Shown here: positions 51,997-63,830 of the stretch, one piece after another
Numbering within the stretch: the first letter of the stretch is position 1
How the letters are laid out: each line of letters starts with the position of its first letter
DNA from: Ptiloglossa arizonensis
Lineage: Eukaryota; Arthropoda; Insecta; Hymenoptera; Colletidae
Direction of reading: 5' to 3'
DNA length: 64,000 nucleotides
Assembly: GCF_051014685.1 (NCBI RefSeq)
Contig: NW_027478400.1
Coordinates: forward strand, 744,001-808,000
The notes under the pieces: model-generated
Database searches by the model: none
The model's input: only the letters and a program-made list of their open reading frames with translations
Told to the model about the DNA's origin: nothing
Translations under genes and position numbers: made by a program

Positions 51997-54987
51997 CGTC
52001 AGTCCGTTCGCGAGATATGGGAGTTTGAAGTTAAGGAATGCTTTAGAAACCATCAAAATTTTCGCAAGTCTGATACTCGAAACCAATAACCGGAATGGCC
52101 TAGGGGAAAAGTACAAGCACCATTGTAATGGGGCGAGTTACTACTTTCAGTTGCAACAGGAATTTCTCAAGTTCGTCAATCCGTTCGCGAGATATGGGAG
52201 TTTGAAGTTAAGGAATGGTTGAGAAACCATCAAAATTATCGCAAGTGTGATACTCGAAACCAATAACTGGAATGGCCCAGGGGAAAAGTACACAAACCAT
52301 TGTAATGGGGCGAGTTTCTACTATCAGATGCAACAGGAATTCCTCGAGTTCGTCAATCCGTTCGCGAGATATGGGAGTTTGAAATTAAGGAATGGTTGAG
52401 AGACCATCACAATTTTCGCAAGTCTGATACTGGAAACCAAAAACCACCATGGCCTAGGGAAATAATGCACATACCTTTGTAATCGGGCGAGTTTCTACTT
52501 TCAGATGCAACAGGAAATAATCGAGTTCGCCAATCCGTTCGCGAGATATGGGAGTTTGAAGTTAAGGAATGCTTGAGAAACCATCAAAATTTTCGCAAGT
52601 CTGATACTCGAAACCAATAACTACAAAGCCCTGGGGGAAAAATACACATACCTTTGTAATCGGGCGAGTTTATACTTTCAGATGCAACAGGAAATAATCA
52701 AGTTCGTCAATTCGTTCGCTAGATATGGGAGTTTGAAGTTAAGGAATGGTTGAGAAACCATCACAAATTTCGCAAGTCTGATACTCGAAAACAAAAACCA
52801 CCATGGCCTAGGGGAATAATGCACATACCTTTGTAATCGGGCGAGTTTCTACTTTCAGATGCAATAGGAATTTCTCGAGTTCGTCAATCCGTTCGCGAGA
52901 AATGGGAGTTTGAAGTTAAGGAATGGTTGAGAAACCATCCAAATTTTCGCAAGTCTGATACTCGAAACCAATAACTACTATGGCCTAGGGCAAAAATGCA
53001 CATACCGTTGTAATCGGGCGAGAGTCTGCTTTCAGATGCAACAGGAATTTCTCGTGTTCGTCAATCAGTTCGCGAGATATGGGAGTTTGAAACTAAGGAA
53101 TGGTTGAGAAACCATCCAAATTTTCGCAGTTCTGATGCTCGAAACGAATAACTGGAATGACCTAGGGGAAAAGTACACACACCATTGTAATCGGTCGACT
53201 TTCTACTTTCAGATGCAGCAGGAAATAATCGAGTTCGTCAATCCGTTCGCGAGATATGGGAGTTTGAAGTTAAGGAATGCTTGAGAAACCATCAAAATTT
53301 TCGCAAGTCTGATACTCGAAACCAATAACTACAAAGGCCTAGGGGAAAAATACGCATACATTTGTAATCGGGCAAGTTTCTACTTTCAGATGCAACAGGA
53401 GCTTCTCGAGTTCGCCAATCCGTTCGCGTGGTATCGGAGTTTGAAGTTAAGGTATGGTTGAGAAACCATCAAAATTTTCGCAAGTCTGATACTCGAAACC
53501 AATAACTACTATTGCCTAGGGCAAAAATACACATACCGTTGTAATCGGACGAGTTTCTGGTTTCAGATGCAACAAGAATTTCTCGAGTTCATCAATCCGT
53601 TCGCGAGATATGGGAGTTTGAAATTAAGGAACGGTTGAGAAACCATCAAAATTTTCGCAAGTCTGATACTCGAAACCAATAAGTACAAAGACTTAGGGGA
53701 AAAATACACATACCGTTGTAATCGGAGGAGTTTCTTCTTCCAGATGCAACCGGAATTTCTCGAGTTCGTCAATCCGTTCGAGAGATATGGGAGTTTGAAA
53801 CTAAGGAATGGTTGAGAAATCATCAAAATTTTCGCAATTCTGATGCTAGAAACGAATAACTGGAATGACCTTGGGAAAAAGTACACACACCATTGTAATC
53901 GCTCGACTTTCTGCTTTCAGATGCAACAGGAAATAATCGAGTTCGTCAATCCGTTCGCGAGATATGGGAGTTTGAAGTTAAGGAATGCTTTTGAAACCAT
54001 CAAAATTTTCGCAAGTCTGATACTCGAAACCAATAACCGGAATGGCCTAGGGGAAAAGTACAAGCACCATTGTAATGGGGCGAGTTACTACTTTCAGTTG
54101 CAACAGGAATTTCTCAAGTTCGTCAATCCGTTCGCGAGATATGGGAGTTTGAAGTTAAGGAATGGTTGAGAAACCATCAAAATTATCGCAAGTGTGATAC
54201 TCGAAACCAATAACTGGAATGGCCCAGGGGAAAAGTACACAAACCATTGTAATGGGGCGAGTTTCTACTATCAGATGCAACAGGAATTCCTCGAGTTCGT
54301 CAATCCGTTCGCGAGATATGGGAGTTTGAAATTAAGGAATGGTTGAGAGACCATCACAATTTTCGCAAGTCTGATACTGGAAACCAAAAACCACCATGGC
54401 CTAGGGGAATAATGCACATACCTTTGTAATCGGGCGAGTTTCTACTTTCAGATGCAACAGGAAATAATCGAGTTCGCCAATCCGTTCGCGAGATATGGGA
54501 GTTTGAAGTTAAGGAATGCTTGAGAAACCATCAAAATTTTCGCAAGTCTGATACTCGAAACCAATAACTACAAAGCCCTGGGGGAAAAATACACATACCT
54601 TTGTAATCGGGCGAGTTTATACTTTCAGATGCAACAGGAAATAATCGAGTTCGTCAATTCGTTCGCTAGATATGGGAGTTTGAAGTTAAGGAATGGTTGA
54701 GAAACCATCACAAACTTCGCAAGTCTGATACTCGAAAACAAAAACCACCATGGCCTAGGGGAATAATGCACATACCTTTGTAATCGGGCGAGTTTCTACT
54801 TTCAGATGCAATAGGAATTTCTCGAGTTCGTCAATCCGTTCGCGAGAAATGGGAGTTTGAAGTTAAGGAATGGTTGAGAAACCATCAAAATTTTCGCAAG
54901 TCTGATACTCGAAACCAATAACTACTATGGCCTAGGGCAAAAATGCACATACCGTTGTAATCGGGCGAGAGTCTGCTTTCAGATGCA
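51996..54987 (+). repeat. 11-monomer duplication, offset 1947 bp
   Basis: About 51,996-53,040 recurs at 53,943-54,987. Shared variants in order: GTACAAGCACC, AGTTGCAACAGG, TCTCAAGTTC, AATTATCGCAAG, GGCCCAGGGG, TACTATCAG, GAGAGACCATCAC, ACCAAAAACCACCATGG, CAGGAAATAATCGAGTTCGCC, AAAGCCCTGGGGG, TTCGCTAGATATGG, GGGCGAGAGTCTGC. Small differences include CTTTAG/CTTTTG near 52,044/53,991 and ACAAATTTCG/ACAAACTTCG. It is the longest clean duplication in the right half. Confidence 0.86.
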
Positions 54988-56905
54988 ACTGGAATTCCTC
55001 GAGTTCGTCAATCCGTTCGCGAGATATGGGAGTTTGAAGTTAAGGAATGGTTGTGAGACCATCAAAATTTTCGCAGTTCTGATTCTAGAAACCAATAACT
55101 GGAATGGCCTAGGGGAAAAGTACAGACACCTTTGTAATCGGGCTAGTTTCTGCTTTCAGATACAACAGGAATTTCTCGAGTTCGTCATTCCGTTCGCGAG
55201 ATATGGGTGTTTGAAGGTAAGGAATGGTTGAGAAACCATCAAAACTTTCGCTGGTCTGATACTCGAAACCAATAACTGGAATGGCCTAGGGGAAAAGTAC
55301 ACAAACCATTGTAATGGGGCGAGTATCTACTTTCAGATGTAACAGGAATTTCTCGAGTTCGTCAATCCGTTCGCGAGATATGGGTGTTTGAAGTTAAGGA
55401 ATGGTTGACAAACCATCAAAATTTTCGAAGGTCTGATACTCGAAACCAATAACTACTATGGCCTAGGGCAAAAATACACATACCGTTGTAATCGGGCGAG
55501 TTTCTGCTTTCAGATGCAACAGGAATTTCTCGAGTTCGTCATTCCGTTCGCGAGATATGGGAGTTTGATGTTAAGGAATGGTGGAGAAACCATCACAATT
55601 TTCGCAAGTCTGATACTCGAAACTAATAACTACTATGGCCTAGGGCAAAAACACACATACCTTTGTAATCGGGCGAGTTTCTACATTCAGGTGCAACAGG
55701 AATTTCTCGAGTTCGTCAATCCGTTCGCGAGATATGGGAGTTTGAAGTTAAGCAATGGTTGAGAAACCATCAAAATTTTCGCAATTCTGATGCTAGAAAC
55801 GAATAGCTGGAATGACCTAGGGGAAAAGTACACACACCATTGTAATCGGTCAAGTTTCTGCTTTCAGATGCAAAAGGAATTTCTCCAGTTCGTCAATCCG
55901 TTCGCGAGATATGGGAGTTTGAAGTTAAGGAATGGTTGAGAAACCATCAAAATCTTCGCAAGTCTGATACTCGAAACCAATAACTACAATGGCCTAGGGG
56001 AAAAATACACATAGCGTTGTAATCGGGAGAGTTTCTTCTTCCAGATGCAACCGGAATTTCTCGTGTTCGTCAATCCGTTCGCGAGATATGGGAGTTTGAA
56101 GTTAAGGAATGGTTGAGAAACCATCACAATTTTCGCAAGTCTGATACTCGAAACCAATAACTGCTGTGGCCTAGGGGAAAAATACACATACCTTTGTAAC
56201 CGGGCGAGTTTCAACTTTCAGACGCAACAGGAATTTCTCGAGTTCGTCAATCCGTTCGCGTGATATGGGTGTTTGAAGTTAAGGAATGGTTGACAAACCA
56301 TCAAAATTTTCGCAAGTCTGATACTCGAAACCAACAACTGGAATGGCCTAGGGGAAAAGTACGCACACCATTGTAATGGGGCGAGTATCTACTTTCAGAT
56401 GTAACAGGAATTTCTCGAGTTCGTCAATCCGTTCGCGAGATATGGGAGTTTGAAGTTAAGGAATGGTTGAGAAACCATCAAAATTTTCGCAATTCTGATG
56501 CTCGAAACGAATAACTGGAATGACCTAGGGGAAAAGTACACAGACCATTGCAATCGGTCGAGCTTCTACTTTCAGATGCAACAGGAATTTCTCGAGTTCG
56601 TCAATCCGTTCGCGTGATATGGGTGTTTGAAGTTAAGGAATGGTTGACAAACCATCAAAATTTTCGCAAGTCTGATACTCGAAACCAACAACTGGAATGG
56701 CCTAGGGGAAAAGTGCACACACCATTGTAATGGGACGAGTTTCTACTTTCAGATGCAACAGGAACTCCTCGAGTTCGTCAATCCGTTCGCGAGATATGGG
56801 AGTTTGAAGTTAAGGAATGGTTGAGAGACCATCACAGTTTTCGCAAGTCTGATAGTCGAAACCAATAACTACTATTGCCTAGGGGAAAAATACACACACC
56901 ATTGT
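54987..56905 (+). repeat. Diverged monomers with a 2-mer step
   Basis: TTCGCGTGATATGGGTG with GGTTGACAAACC and CCAACAACTGG occurs at 56,258 and 56,612 (offset 354 bp, two monomers). The monomer near 56,030-56,100 (TTTCTTCTTCCAGATGCAACCGG, interrupted here for length only by its own variants) resembles ones near 36,220 and 53,730. No gene is present. Confidence 0.72.
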
Positions 56906-58440
56906 AATGGGGCGGGTTTCCACTTTCAGATGCAACAGGAATTTCTCGAGTTCGTCAATCCGTTCGCGAGATATGGGAGTTTTGAGTTAAGGAATGGTTG
57001 AGAAACCATCAAAATTTTCGCAATTCTGATGCTAGAAACGAATAACTGGAATGACCTAGGGGAAAAGTACACACACCATTGTAATCGGTCGAGTTTCTGC
57101 TTTCCGATGCAACAGGAATTTCTCGAGTTCGTCAATCCGTTCGCGAGATATGGGAGTTTGAAGTTAAGGAATGGTTAAGAAACCATTAAAATTTTGGCAA
57201 GTCTGTTACACGAAGCCAATAACTGGAATGGCCTAGGGGAAAAGTACACACACCATTGCAATCGGGCGAGTTTCTACTTTCAGATGCAACAGGAATTTCT
57301 CGAGTTCGTCAATCCGTTCGCGAGAAATGGGTGTTTGAAGTTAAGGAATGGTTGAGGAACCATCAAATTTTTCGCAAGTTTGATACTCGAAACCAATAAC
57401 TGCTGTGGCCTAGGGGAAAAGTACACACACCATTGTACTGGGGCGAGTTTCTACTTTCAGATGCAACAGGAATTTCTCGAGTTCGTCAATCCGTTCGCGA
57501 GATATGGGACTCTTGAGTTAAGGAATGGTTGAGAAACCATCAAAATTTTCGCAATTCTGATGCTAGAAACGAATAACTGGAATGACCTAGGGGAAAAGTA
57601 CACACACCATTGTAATCGGTCGAGTTTCTGCTTTCAGATGCAACAGGAATTTCTCGAGTTCGTCAATCCGTTCGCGAGATATGGGAGTTTGAAGTTAAGG
57701 AATGGTTAAGAAACCATTAAAATTTTCGCAAGTCTGTTACTCGAAGCCAATAACTGGAATGGCCTAGGTGAAAAGTACACACACCATTGTAATGGGGCGA
57801 GTTTCTACTTTCAGATGCAACAGCAATTTCTCGAGTTCGTCAATCCGTTCGCGAGAAATGGGTGTTTGAAGTTAAGGAATGGTTGAGGAACCATCAAATT
57901 TTTCGCAAGTTTGATACTCGAAACCAATAACTGCTGTGGCCTAGGGGAAAAGTACACACACCATTGTACTGGGGCGAGTTTCTACTTTCAGATGCAACAG
58001 GAATTTCTCGATTTCGTCAATCCGTTCGCGAGATATGGGAGTTTTGAGTTAAGGAATGGTTGAGAAACCATCAAAATTTTCGCAATTCTGATGCTAGAAA
58101 CGAATAACTGGAATGACCTAGGGGAGAAGTACACACACCATTGTAATCGGTCGAGTTGCTGCTTTCAGATGCAACAGGAATTTCCCGAGTTCGTCAATCC
58201 GTTCGCGAGATATGGGAGTTTGAAGTTAAGGAATGGTTAAGAAACCATTAAAATTTTCGCAAGTCTGTTACTCGAAGCCAATAACTGGAATGGCCTAGGA
58301 GAAAAGTACACACACCATTGTAATGGGGCGAGTTTCTACTTTCAGATGCAACAGGAATTTCTCGAGTTCGTCATACCGTTCGCGAGATATGGGAGTTTGA
58401 AGTTAAGGAATGGTTGAGAAACCATCAAAATTTTCGCAAG
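56905..58440 (+). repeat. Tandem 3-mer HOR, 531 bp, nearly three copies
   Basis: Units begin at about 56,905, 57,436 and 57,967. The set GGGAGTTTTGAGTTAAGG (GGGACTCTTGAG in the second), ATGACCTAGGGG, GGTTAAGAAACCATTAAAA, CTGTTAC with CGAAGCC, and AAATTTTTCGCAAGTTTG with ACTGCTGTGG recurs at 531-bp steps. The third copy is partial, and its last monomer is replaced after about 58,300. Confidence 0.85.
57170..57187. other. Extended 7-bp dyad (first of three)
   Basis: AATGGTT-AAGA-AACCATT has 7-bp perfect arms, against the usual 6. The same element lies at 57,701-57,718 and 58,232-58,249. It arose from two changes (GAGA to AAGA in the loop, CATC to CATT after the arm), and one of them lengthens the dyad. 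Confidence 0.8.
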
Positions 58441-59700
58441 TCTGTTACTCGAAGCCAATAACTTGAATGGCCTAGGGGAAAAGTACACACACCATTGTAA
58501 TGGGGCGAGTTTCTACTTTCAGATGCAACAGGAATATCTCGAGTTCGTCATTCCGTTCGCGAGATATGGGTGTTTGAAGGTAAGGAATGGTTAAGAAACC
58601 ATCAAAATTTTCGCAAGTCTGTTACTCGAAGCCAATAACTGGAATGGCCTAGGGGAAAAATACACATAGCGTTGTAGTCGGGAGAGTATCTGTTTTAAGA
58701 TGCAACAGAAATTTTTCGGATTCGTCAATCCGTTCGCGAGATATGGGAGTTTGAAGTTAAGGAATGGTTGAGAAACCATCATAATTTCCGCAATTATGAT
58801 GCTAGAAACGAATAACTGGAATGACCTAAGCGAAAAGTACACACACCATTGTAATCGCTAGTCTTTCTACTTTCAGATGCAACAGGAAATAATCGAGTTC
58901 GCCAATCCGTTCGCGAGATATGGGAGTTTGAAGTTAAGGAATGCTTGAGAAACCATCAAAATTTTCGCAAGCCTGATACTCGAAACCAATAACTGGAATG
59001 GCCTAGGGGAAAAATGCACATACCTTTGTAATCGGGCGAGTTTATTCTTTCGGATGCAAGAGGAAATAATCGAGTTCGTCAATCCGTTCGCGAGATATGG
59101 AAGTTTGAAGTCAAGGGATGGTTGAGAAACCATCAAAATTTTCGCAATTCTGATGCTAGAAACGAATAACTGGATTGACCTTGGGAAAAAGTACACACAC
59201 GATTGTAATCGGTCGAGTTTCTACTTTCAGAAGCAACGGGAAATAATCGAGTTCGTCAATTCGTTCGCGAGATATGGGAGTTTGAAGTTAAGGAATGGTT
59301 GAGAAACCATCACTAATCTCGCAAGTCTGATACTCGAAACCAAAAACTACCATGGCCTAGGGGAATAATGCACATACCTTTGTAATCGGGCGTGATTCTA
59401 CTTTCAGATGCAACAGGAATTTCTCGAGTTCGTCAATTCGTTCGCGAGATATGGGAGTTTGAAGTTAAGGAATGGTTGAGAAACCATCATAATTTTCGCA
59501 ATTCTGATGCTAGAAACGAATAACTGGAATGACCTAAGCGAAAAGTACACACACCACTGTAATCGCTAGTCTTTCTACTTTCAGATGCAACAGGAAATAA
59601 TCGAGTTCGCCAATCCGTTCGCGAGATATGGGAGTTTTGAGTTAAGGAATGGTTGAGAAACCATCAAAATTTTCGCAAGTCTGATACTCGAAACCAATAA
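58440..59700 (+). repeat. Diverged monomers with a 4-mer step
   Basis: ATGACCTAAGCGAAAAG with ATCGCTAGTCTTTC and CAGGAAATAATCGAG recurs at 58,821 and 59,529 (offset 708 bp, four monomers). Monomers near 58,690 carry AAGATGCAACAGAAATTTTTCGG, split here by private changes. No gene is present. Confidence 0.75.
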
Positions 59701-60530
59701 CTGGAATGGCCTAGGGAAAAGGTACACACACCATTGTAATCGGGCGAGTTTCTACTTTCAGATGCAACAGGAATTCCTCCAGTTCGTCAAACCGTTCGCG
59801 AGATATGGGAGTTTGAAGTTAAGGAATGGTTGAGAAACCATCAAAATTTTCGCAAGTCTGATACTCGAAACCAATAACTGGAATGGCCTAGGGAAAAGGT
59901 ACACACACCATTGTAATCGGGCGAGTTTCTACTTTCAGATGCAACAGGAATTCCTCCAGTTCGTCAAACCGTTCGCGAGATATGGGAGTTTGAAGTTAAG
60001 GAATGGTTGAGGAACCGTCAAATTTTTCGCAAGTTTGATACTCGAAACCAATAACTGCTGTGGCCTAGGGGAAAAGTACACACACCATTGTACTGGGGCG
60101 AGTTTCTACTTTCAGATGCAACAGGAATTTCTCGAGTTCGTCAATCCGTTCGCGAGATATGGGAGTTTTGAGTTAAGGAATGGTTGAGAAACCATCAAAA
60201 TTTTCGCAAGTCTGATACTCGAAACCAATAACTGGAATGGCCTAGGGGAAAAGCACACACACCATTGTAATCGGGCGAGATTCTACTTTCAGATGCAACA
60301 GGAATATCTCGAGTTCGTCAATCCGTTCGCGAGATATGGGAGTTTGAAGTTAAGGAATGGTTGAGAAACCATCAAAATTTTCGCAAGTCTGATACTCGAA
60401 ACCAATAACTGGAATGGCCTAGGGAAAAGGTACACACACCATTGTAATCGGGCGAGTTTCTACTTTCAGATGCAACAGGAATTCCTCCAGTTCGTCAAAC
60501 CGTTCGCGAGATATGGGAGTTTGAAGTTAA
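59700..60530 (+). repeat. CCTCCAG monomers, 1-mer and 3-mer steps
   Basis: The monomer with CTAGGGAAAAGGTACAC, ATTCCTCCAG and GTCAAACCG lies at 59,776, 59,953 and 60,484 (CCTCCAG positions). The steps are 177 and 531 bp, so single-monomer duplication and 3-mer copying both occurred. Confidence 0.8.
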
Positions 60531-63500
60531 GGAATGGTTGAGAAACCATCAAAATTTTCGCACGTCTGATACTCGAAACCAATAACTGAAATGGCCTATG
60601 GGAAAAGTACACACATCACTGTAATCGGGCGAATTTCTACTTTCAGATGCAACAGGAATATCTCGAGTTCGTCAATCCGTTCGCGAGATATGGGAGTTTG
60701 AAGTTAAGGAATGGTTGAGAAGCCATCAAAATTGTCGCTGGTCTGATACTCGAAACCTATAACTGGAATGGCCTAGGGGAAAAGCACACAAACCATTATA
60801 ATCGGGCGAGTTTCTACTTTCAGATGCAACAGGAATATCTCGAGTTCATCAATCCGTTCGCGAGATATGGGAGTTTGAAGTTAAGGAATGGTTGAGAAAC
60901 CATCAAAATTTTCGCTGGTCTGATACTCGAAACCTATAACTGGAATGGCCTAGGGGAAAAGCACACAAACAATTATAATCGGGCGAGTTTCTACTTTCAG
61001 ATGCAACAGGAATTTCTCGATTTCGTCAATCCGTTCGCGAGATATGGGAGTCTGAAATGAAGGAATGGTTGTGAAACCATCAAAATTTTCGCAAGTCTGA
61101 TACTCGAAACCAATAACTGGAATGGCCTAGGGGAAAAGTAAACACACCATTGTAATCTGGCGAGTTTCTACTTTCAGATGCAACAGGTATTTCTCGAGTT
61201 GATCAATCCGTTCACGAGATATGGTAGTTTGAAGTTAAGGAATGGTTGAGAAACCATCAAAATGTTCGCAAGTCTGATACTCGAAACCAATAACTGGAAT
61301 GGCCTAGAGGAAAAGTACACAAACCATTGTAATCGGGCGAGTTTCTACTATCAGATGCAACAGGAATATCTCGAGTTCGTCAATCCGTTCGCGAGATATG
61401 GGAGTTTGAAGTTAAGGATATGGTTGAGGAACCATCAAAATTTTCGCAAGTCTGGTACTCGAAACCAATAACTACTATTGCCTAGGGCAAAAATACACAT
61501 ACCGTTGTAATCGGTCGACTTTCTACTTTCAGATGCAACAGGAATATCTGGAGTTCGTCAATCCGTTCGCGAGATATGGGAGTTCGAATTAAGGAATGGT
61601 TGAGAAACCATCAAAATTTTCGCTGGTCTGATACTCGAAACCCATAACTAGAATGGCCTAGGGGAAAAGTACACACACCATTGTGATCGGGCAAGTTTCT
61701 ACTTTCAGATGCAACAGGAATTTCTCGAGTTCGTCAATCCGTTCGCGAGATATGGGAGTTTGAAGTTAAGGAATGGTTGAGAAACCATCAAAATTTTCGC
61801 AAGTCTGATACTCGAAACCAATAACTGAAATGGCCTAGGGGAAAAGTACACACACCATTGTAATCGGGCGAGTTTCTACTTTCAGATGCAACAGGAATAT
61901 CTCGAGTTCGTCAATCCGTTCGCGAGATATGGGAGTTTGAAGTTAAGGAATGGTTGAGAAACCATCAAAATTTTCGCTGGTCTGATACTCGAAACCTATA
62001 ACTGGAATGGCCTAGGGGAGAAGCACACACACCATTGTAATCGGGCGAGTTTCTACTTTCAGATGCAACAGGTATTTCTCGAGTTCATCAATCCGTTCAC
62101 GTGATATGGTAGTTTGAAGTTAAGGAATGGTTGAGAAACCATCAAAATGTTCGCAAGTCTGATACTCGAAACCAATAACTGGAATGGCCTAGGGGAAAAG
62201 TATACACACCATTGTAATCGGGCGAGTTTCTACTTTCAGATGCAACAGGAATATCTCGAGTTCGTCAATCAGTTCGCGAGATATGGGGGTTTGAAGTTAA
62301 GGAATGGTTGAGAAACCATCAAAATTTTCGCTGGTCCGATACTCGAAACTTATAACTGGAATGGCCTAGGGGAAAAGCACACAAACCATTATAATCGGGC
62401 GAGTTTCTACTTTCAGATGCAACAGGAATTTCTCGAGGTCGTCAATCCGTTCGCGATATATGGGAGTTTGATGTTAAGGAATGGTTCAGAAACCATCAAA
62501 ATTTTGCAAGTCTGATACTCGAAACCTATAACTGGAATGGCCTAGGGGAAAAGCACACACACCATTGTAATCGGGTGAGTTTCTACTTTCAGATGCAACA
62601 GGAATTTCTCGAGTCCGTCAATCCGCTCGCGATATATGGGAGTTTGAAGCTAAGGAATGGTTGAGAAACCATCTATATATTCGCAAGTCTGATACTCGAA
62701 ACCAATAACTACTATTGCCGAGGGCAAAAATACACATAGCGTTGTAATCGGGCGACTTTCTGCTTTCAGATGCAACAGGCATTTCTCGAGTTCCTCAGTC
62801 CGTTCGCGAGATATGGGAGTTAGAAGTTAAGGAATGGTTGTGAAACCATCAAAATTTTCGCAAGTCTGACACTCGAAACCAATAACTGGAATGGCCTAGG
62901 GGAAAAGTACACACACCATTGTAATCGGGCGAGTTTCTACTTTCAGATGCAACAGGTATTTCTCGAGTTGATCAATCCGTTCACGAGATATGGTAGTTTG
63001 AAGTTAAGGAATGGTTGAGAAACCATCAAAATTTTCGCAAGTCTGATACTCGAAACCAATAACTACTATTGCCTAGGGCAAAAATACACATACCATTGTA
63101 ATCGGGCGAGTTTCTGCTTTCAGATGCAACAGGAATATCTCGAGTTCGTCAATCCGTTCGCGAGATATGGGAGTTTGAAGTTAAGGAATGGTTGAGAAAC
63201 CATCAAAATTTTCGCTGGTCTGATACTCGAAACCTATAACTGGAATGGCCTAGGGGAAAAGCACACAAACAATTATAATCGGGCGCGTTTCTACTTTCAG
63301 ATGCAACAGGAATTTCTCGATTTCGTCAATCCGTTCGCGAGATATGGGAGTTTGAAGTTAAGGTATGGTTGAGAAACCATCAAAATTTTCGCTGGTCTGA
63401 TACTCGAAACCTATAACTACTATTGCCTAGGGCAAAAATACACATACCGTTGTAATCGGTCGACTTTCTACTTTCAGATGCAACAGGAATATCTGGAGTT

Positions 63501-63830
63501 CGTCAATCCGTTCGCGAGATATGGGAGTTTGAAGTTATGGAATGGTTCAGAAACCATCAAAATTTTCGCAAGTCTGATACTCGAAACCTATAACTGGAAT
63601 TAGCTGGGGGAAAAGTACACACACCATTGTAATCGGTCGACTTTCTACTTTCAGATGCAACAGGAATATCTGGAGTACGTCAATCCGTTCGCGAGATATG
63701 GGAGTTTGAAGTTAAGGAATGGTTGAGAAACCATCAAAATTTTCGCTGGTCTGATACTCGAAACCTATAACTACAATGGCCCAGGGGAAAAGTACGCACA
63801 CCATTGTAATCGGGCGAGTTTCTACTTTCA
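60530..63830 (+). repeat. Right-end block rich in CTGGTCTG / CCTATAAC monomers
   Basis: TTCGCTGGTCTGATAC with ACTCGAAACCTATAAC marks monomers near 60,738, 60,915, 61,978, 63,215, 63,391 and 63,746. Related copies lie near 61,622 (CCCATAAC) and 62,331. CAGGAATATCTC is common. CAGGTATTTCTCGAG with GATCAATCCG and TTCACGAGATATGG occurs at 61,184 and 62,953 (offset 1769, ten monomers). AATATCTGGAG occurs near 61,543, 63,488 and 63,665. Confidence 0.77.

Noticed and set aside
51896..52222. 108-codon plus-strand frame, with a near copy at 53,843-54,169, as a duplicated gene pair
   Set aside because: The pair is explained by the 1947-bp, 11-monomer DNA duplication. The duplication extends well past the frames, and the frames begin and end at monomer variants.
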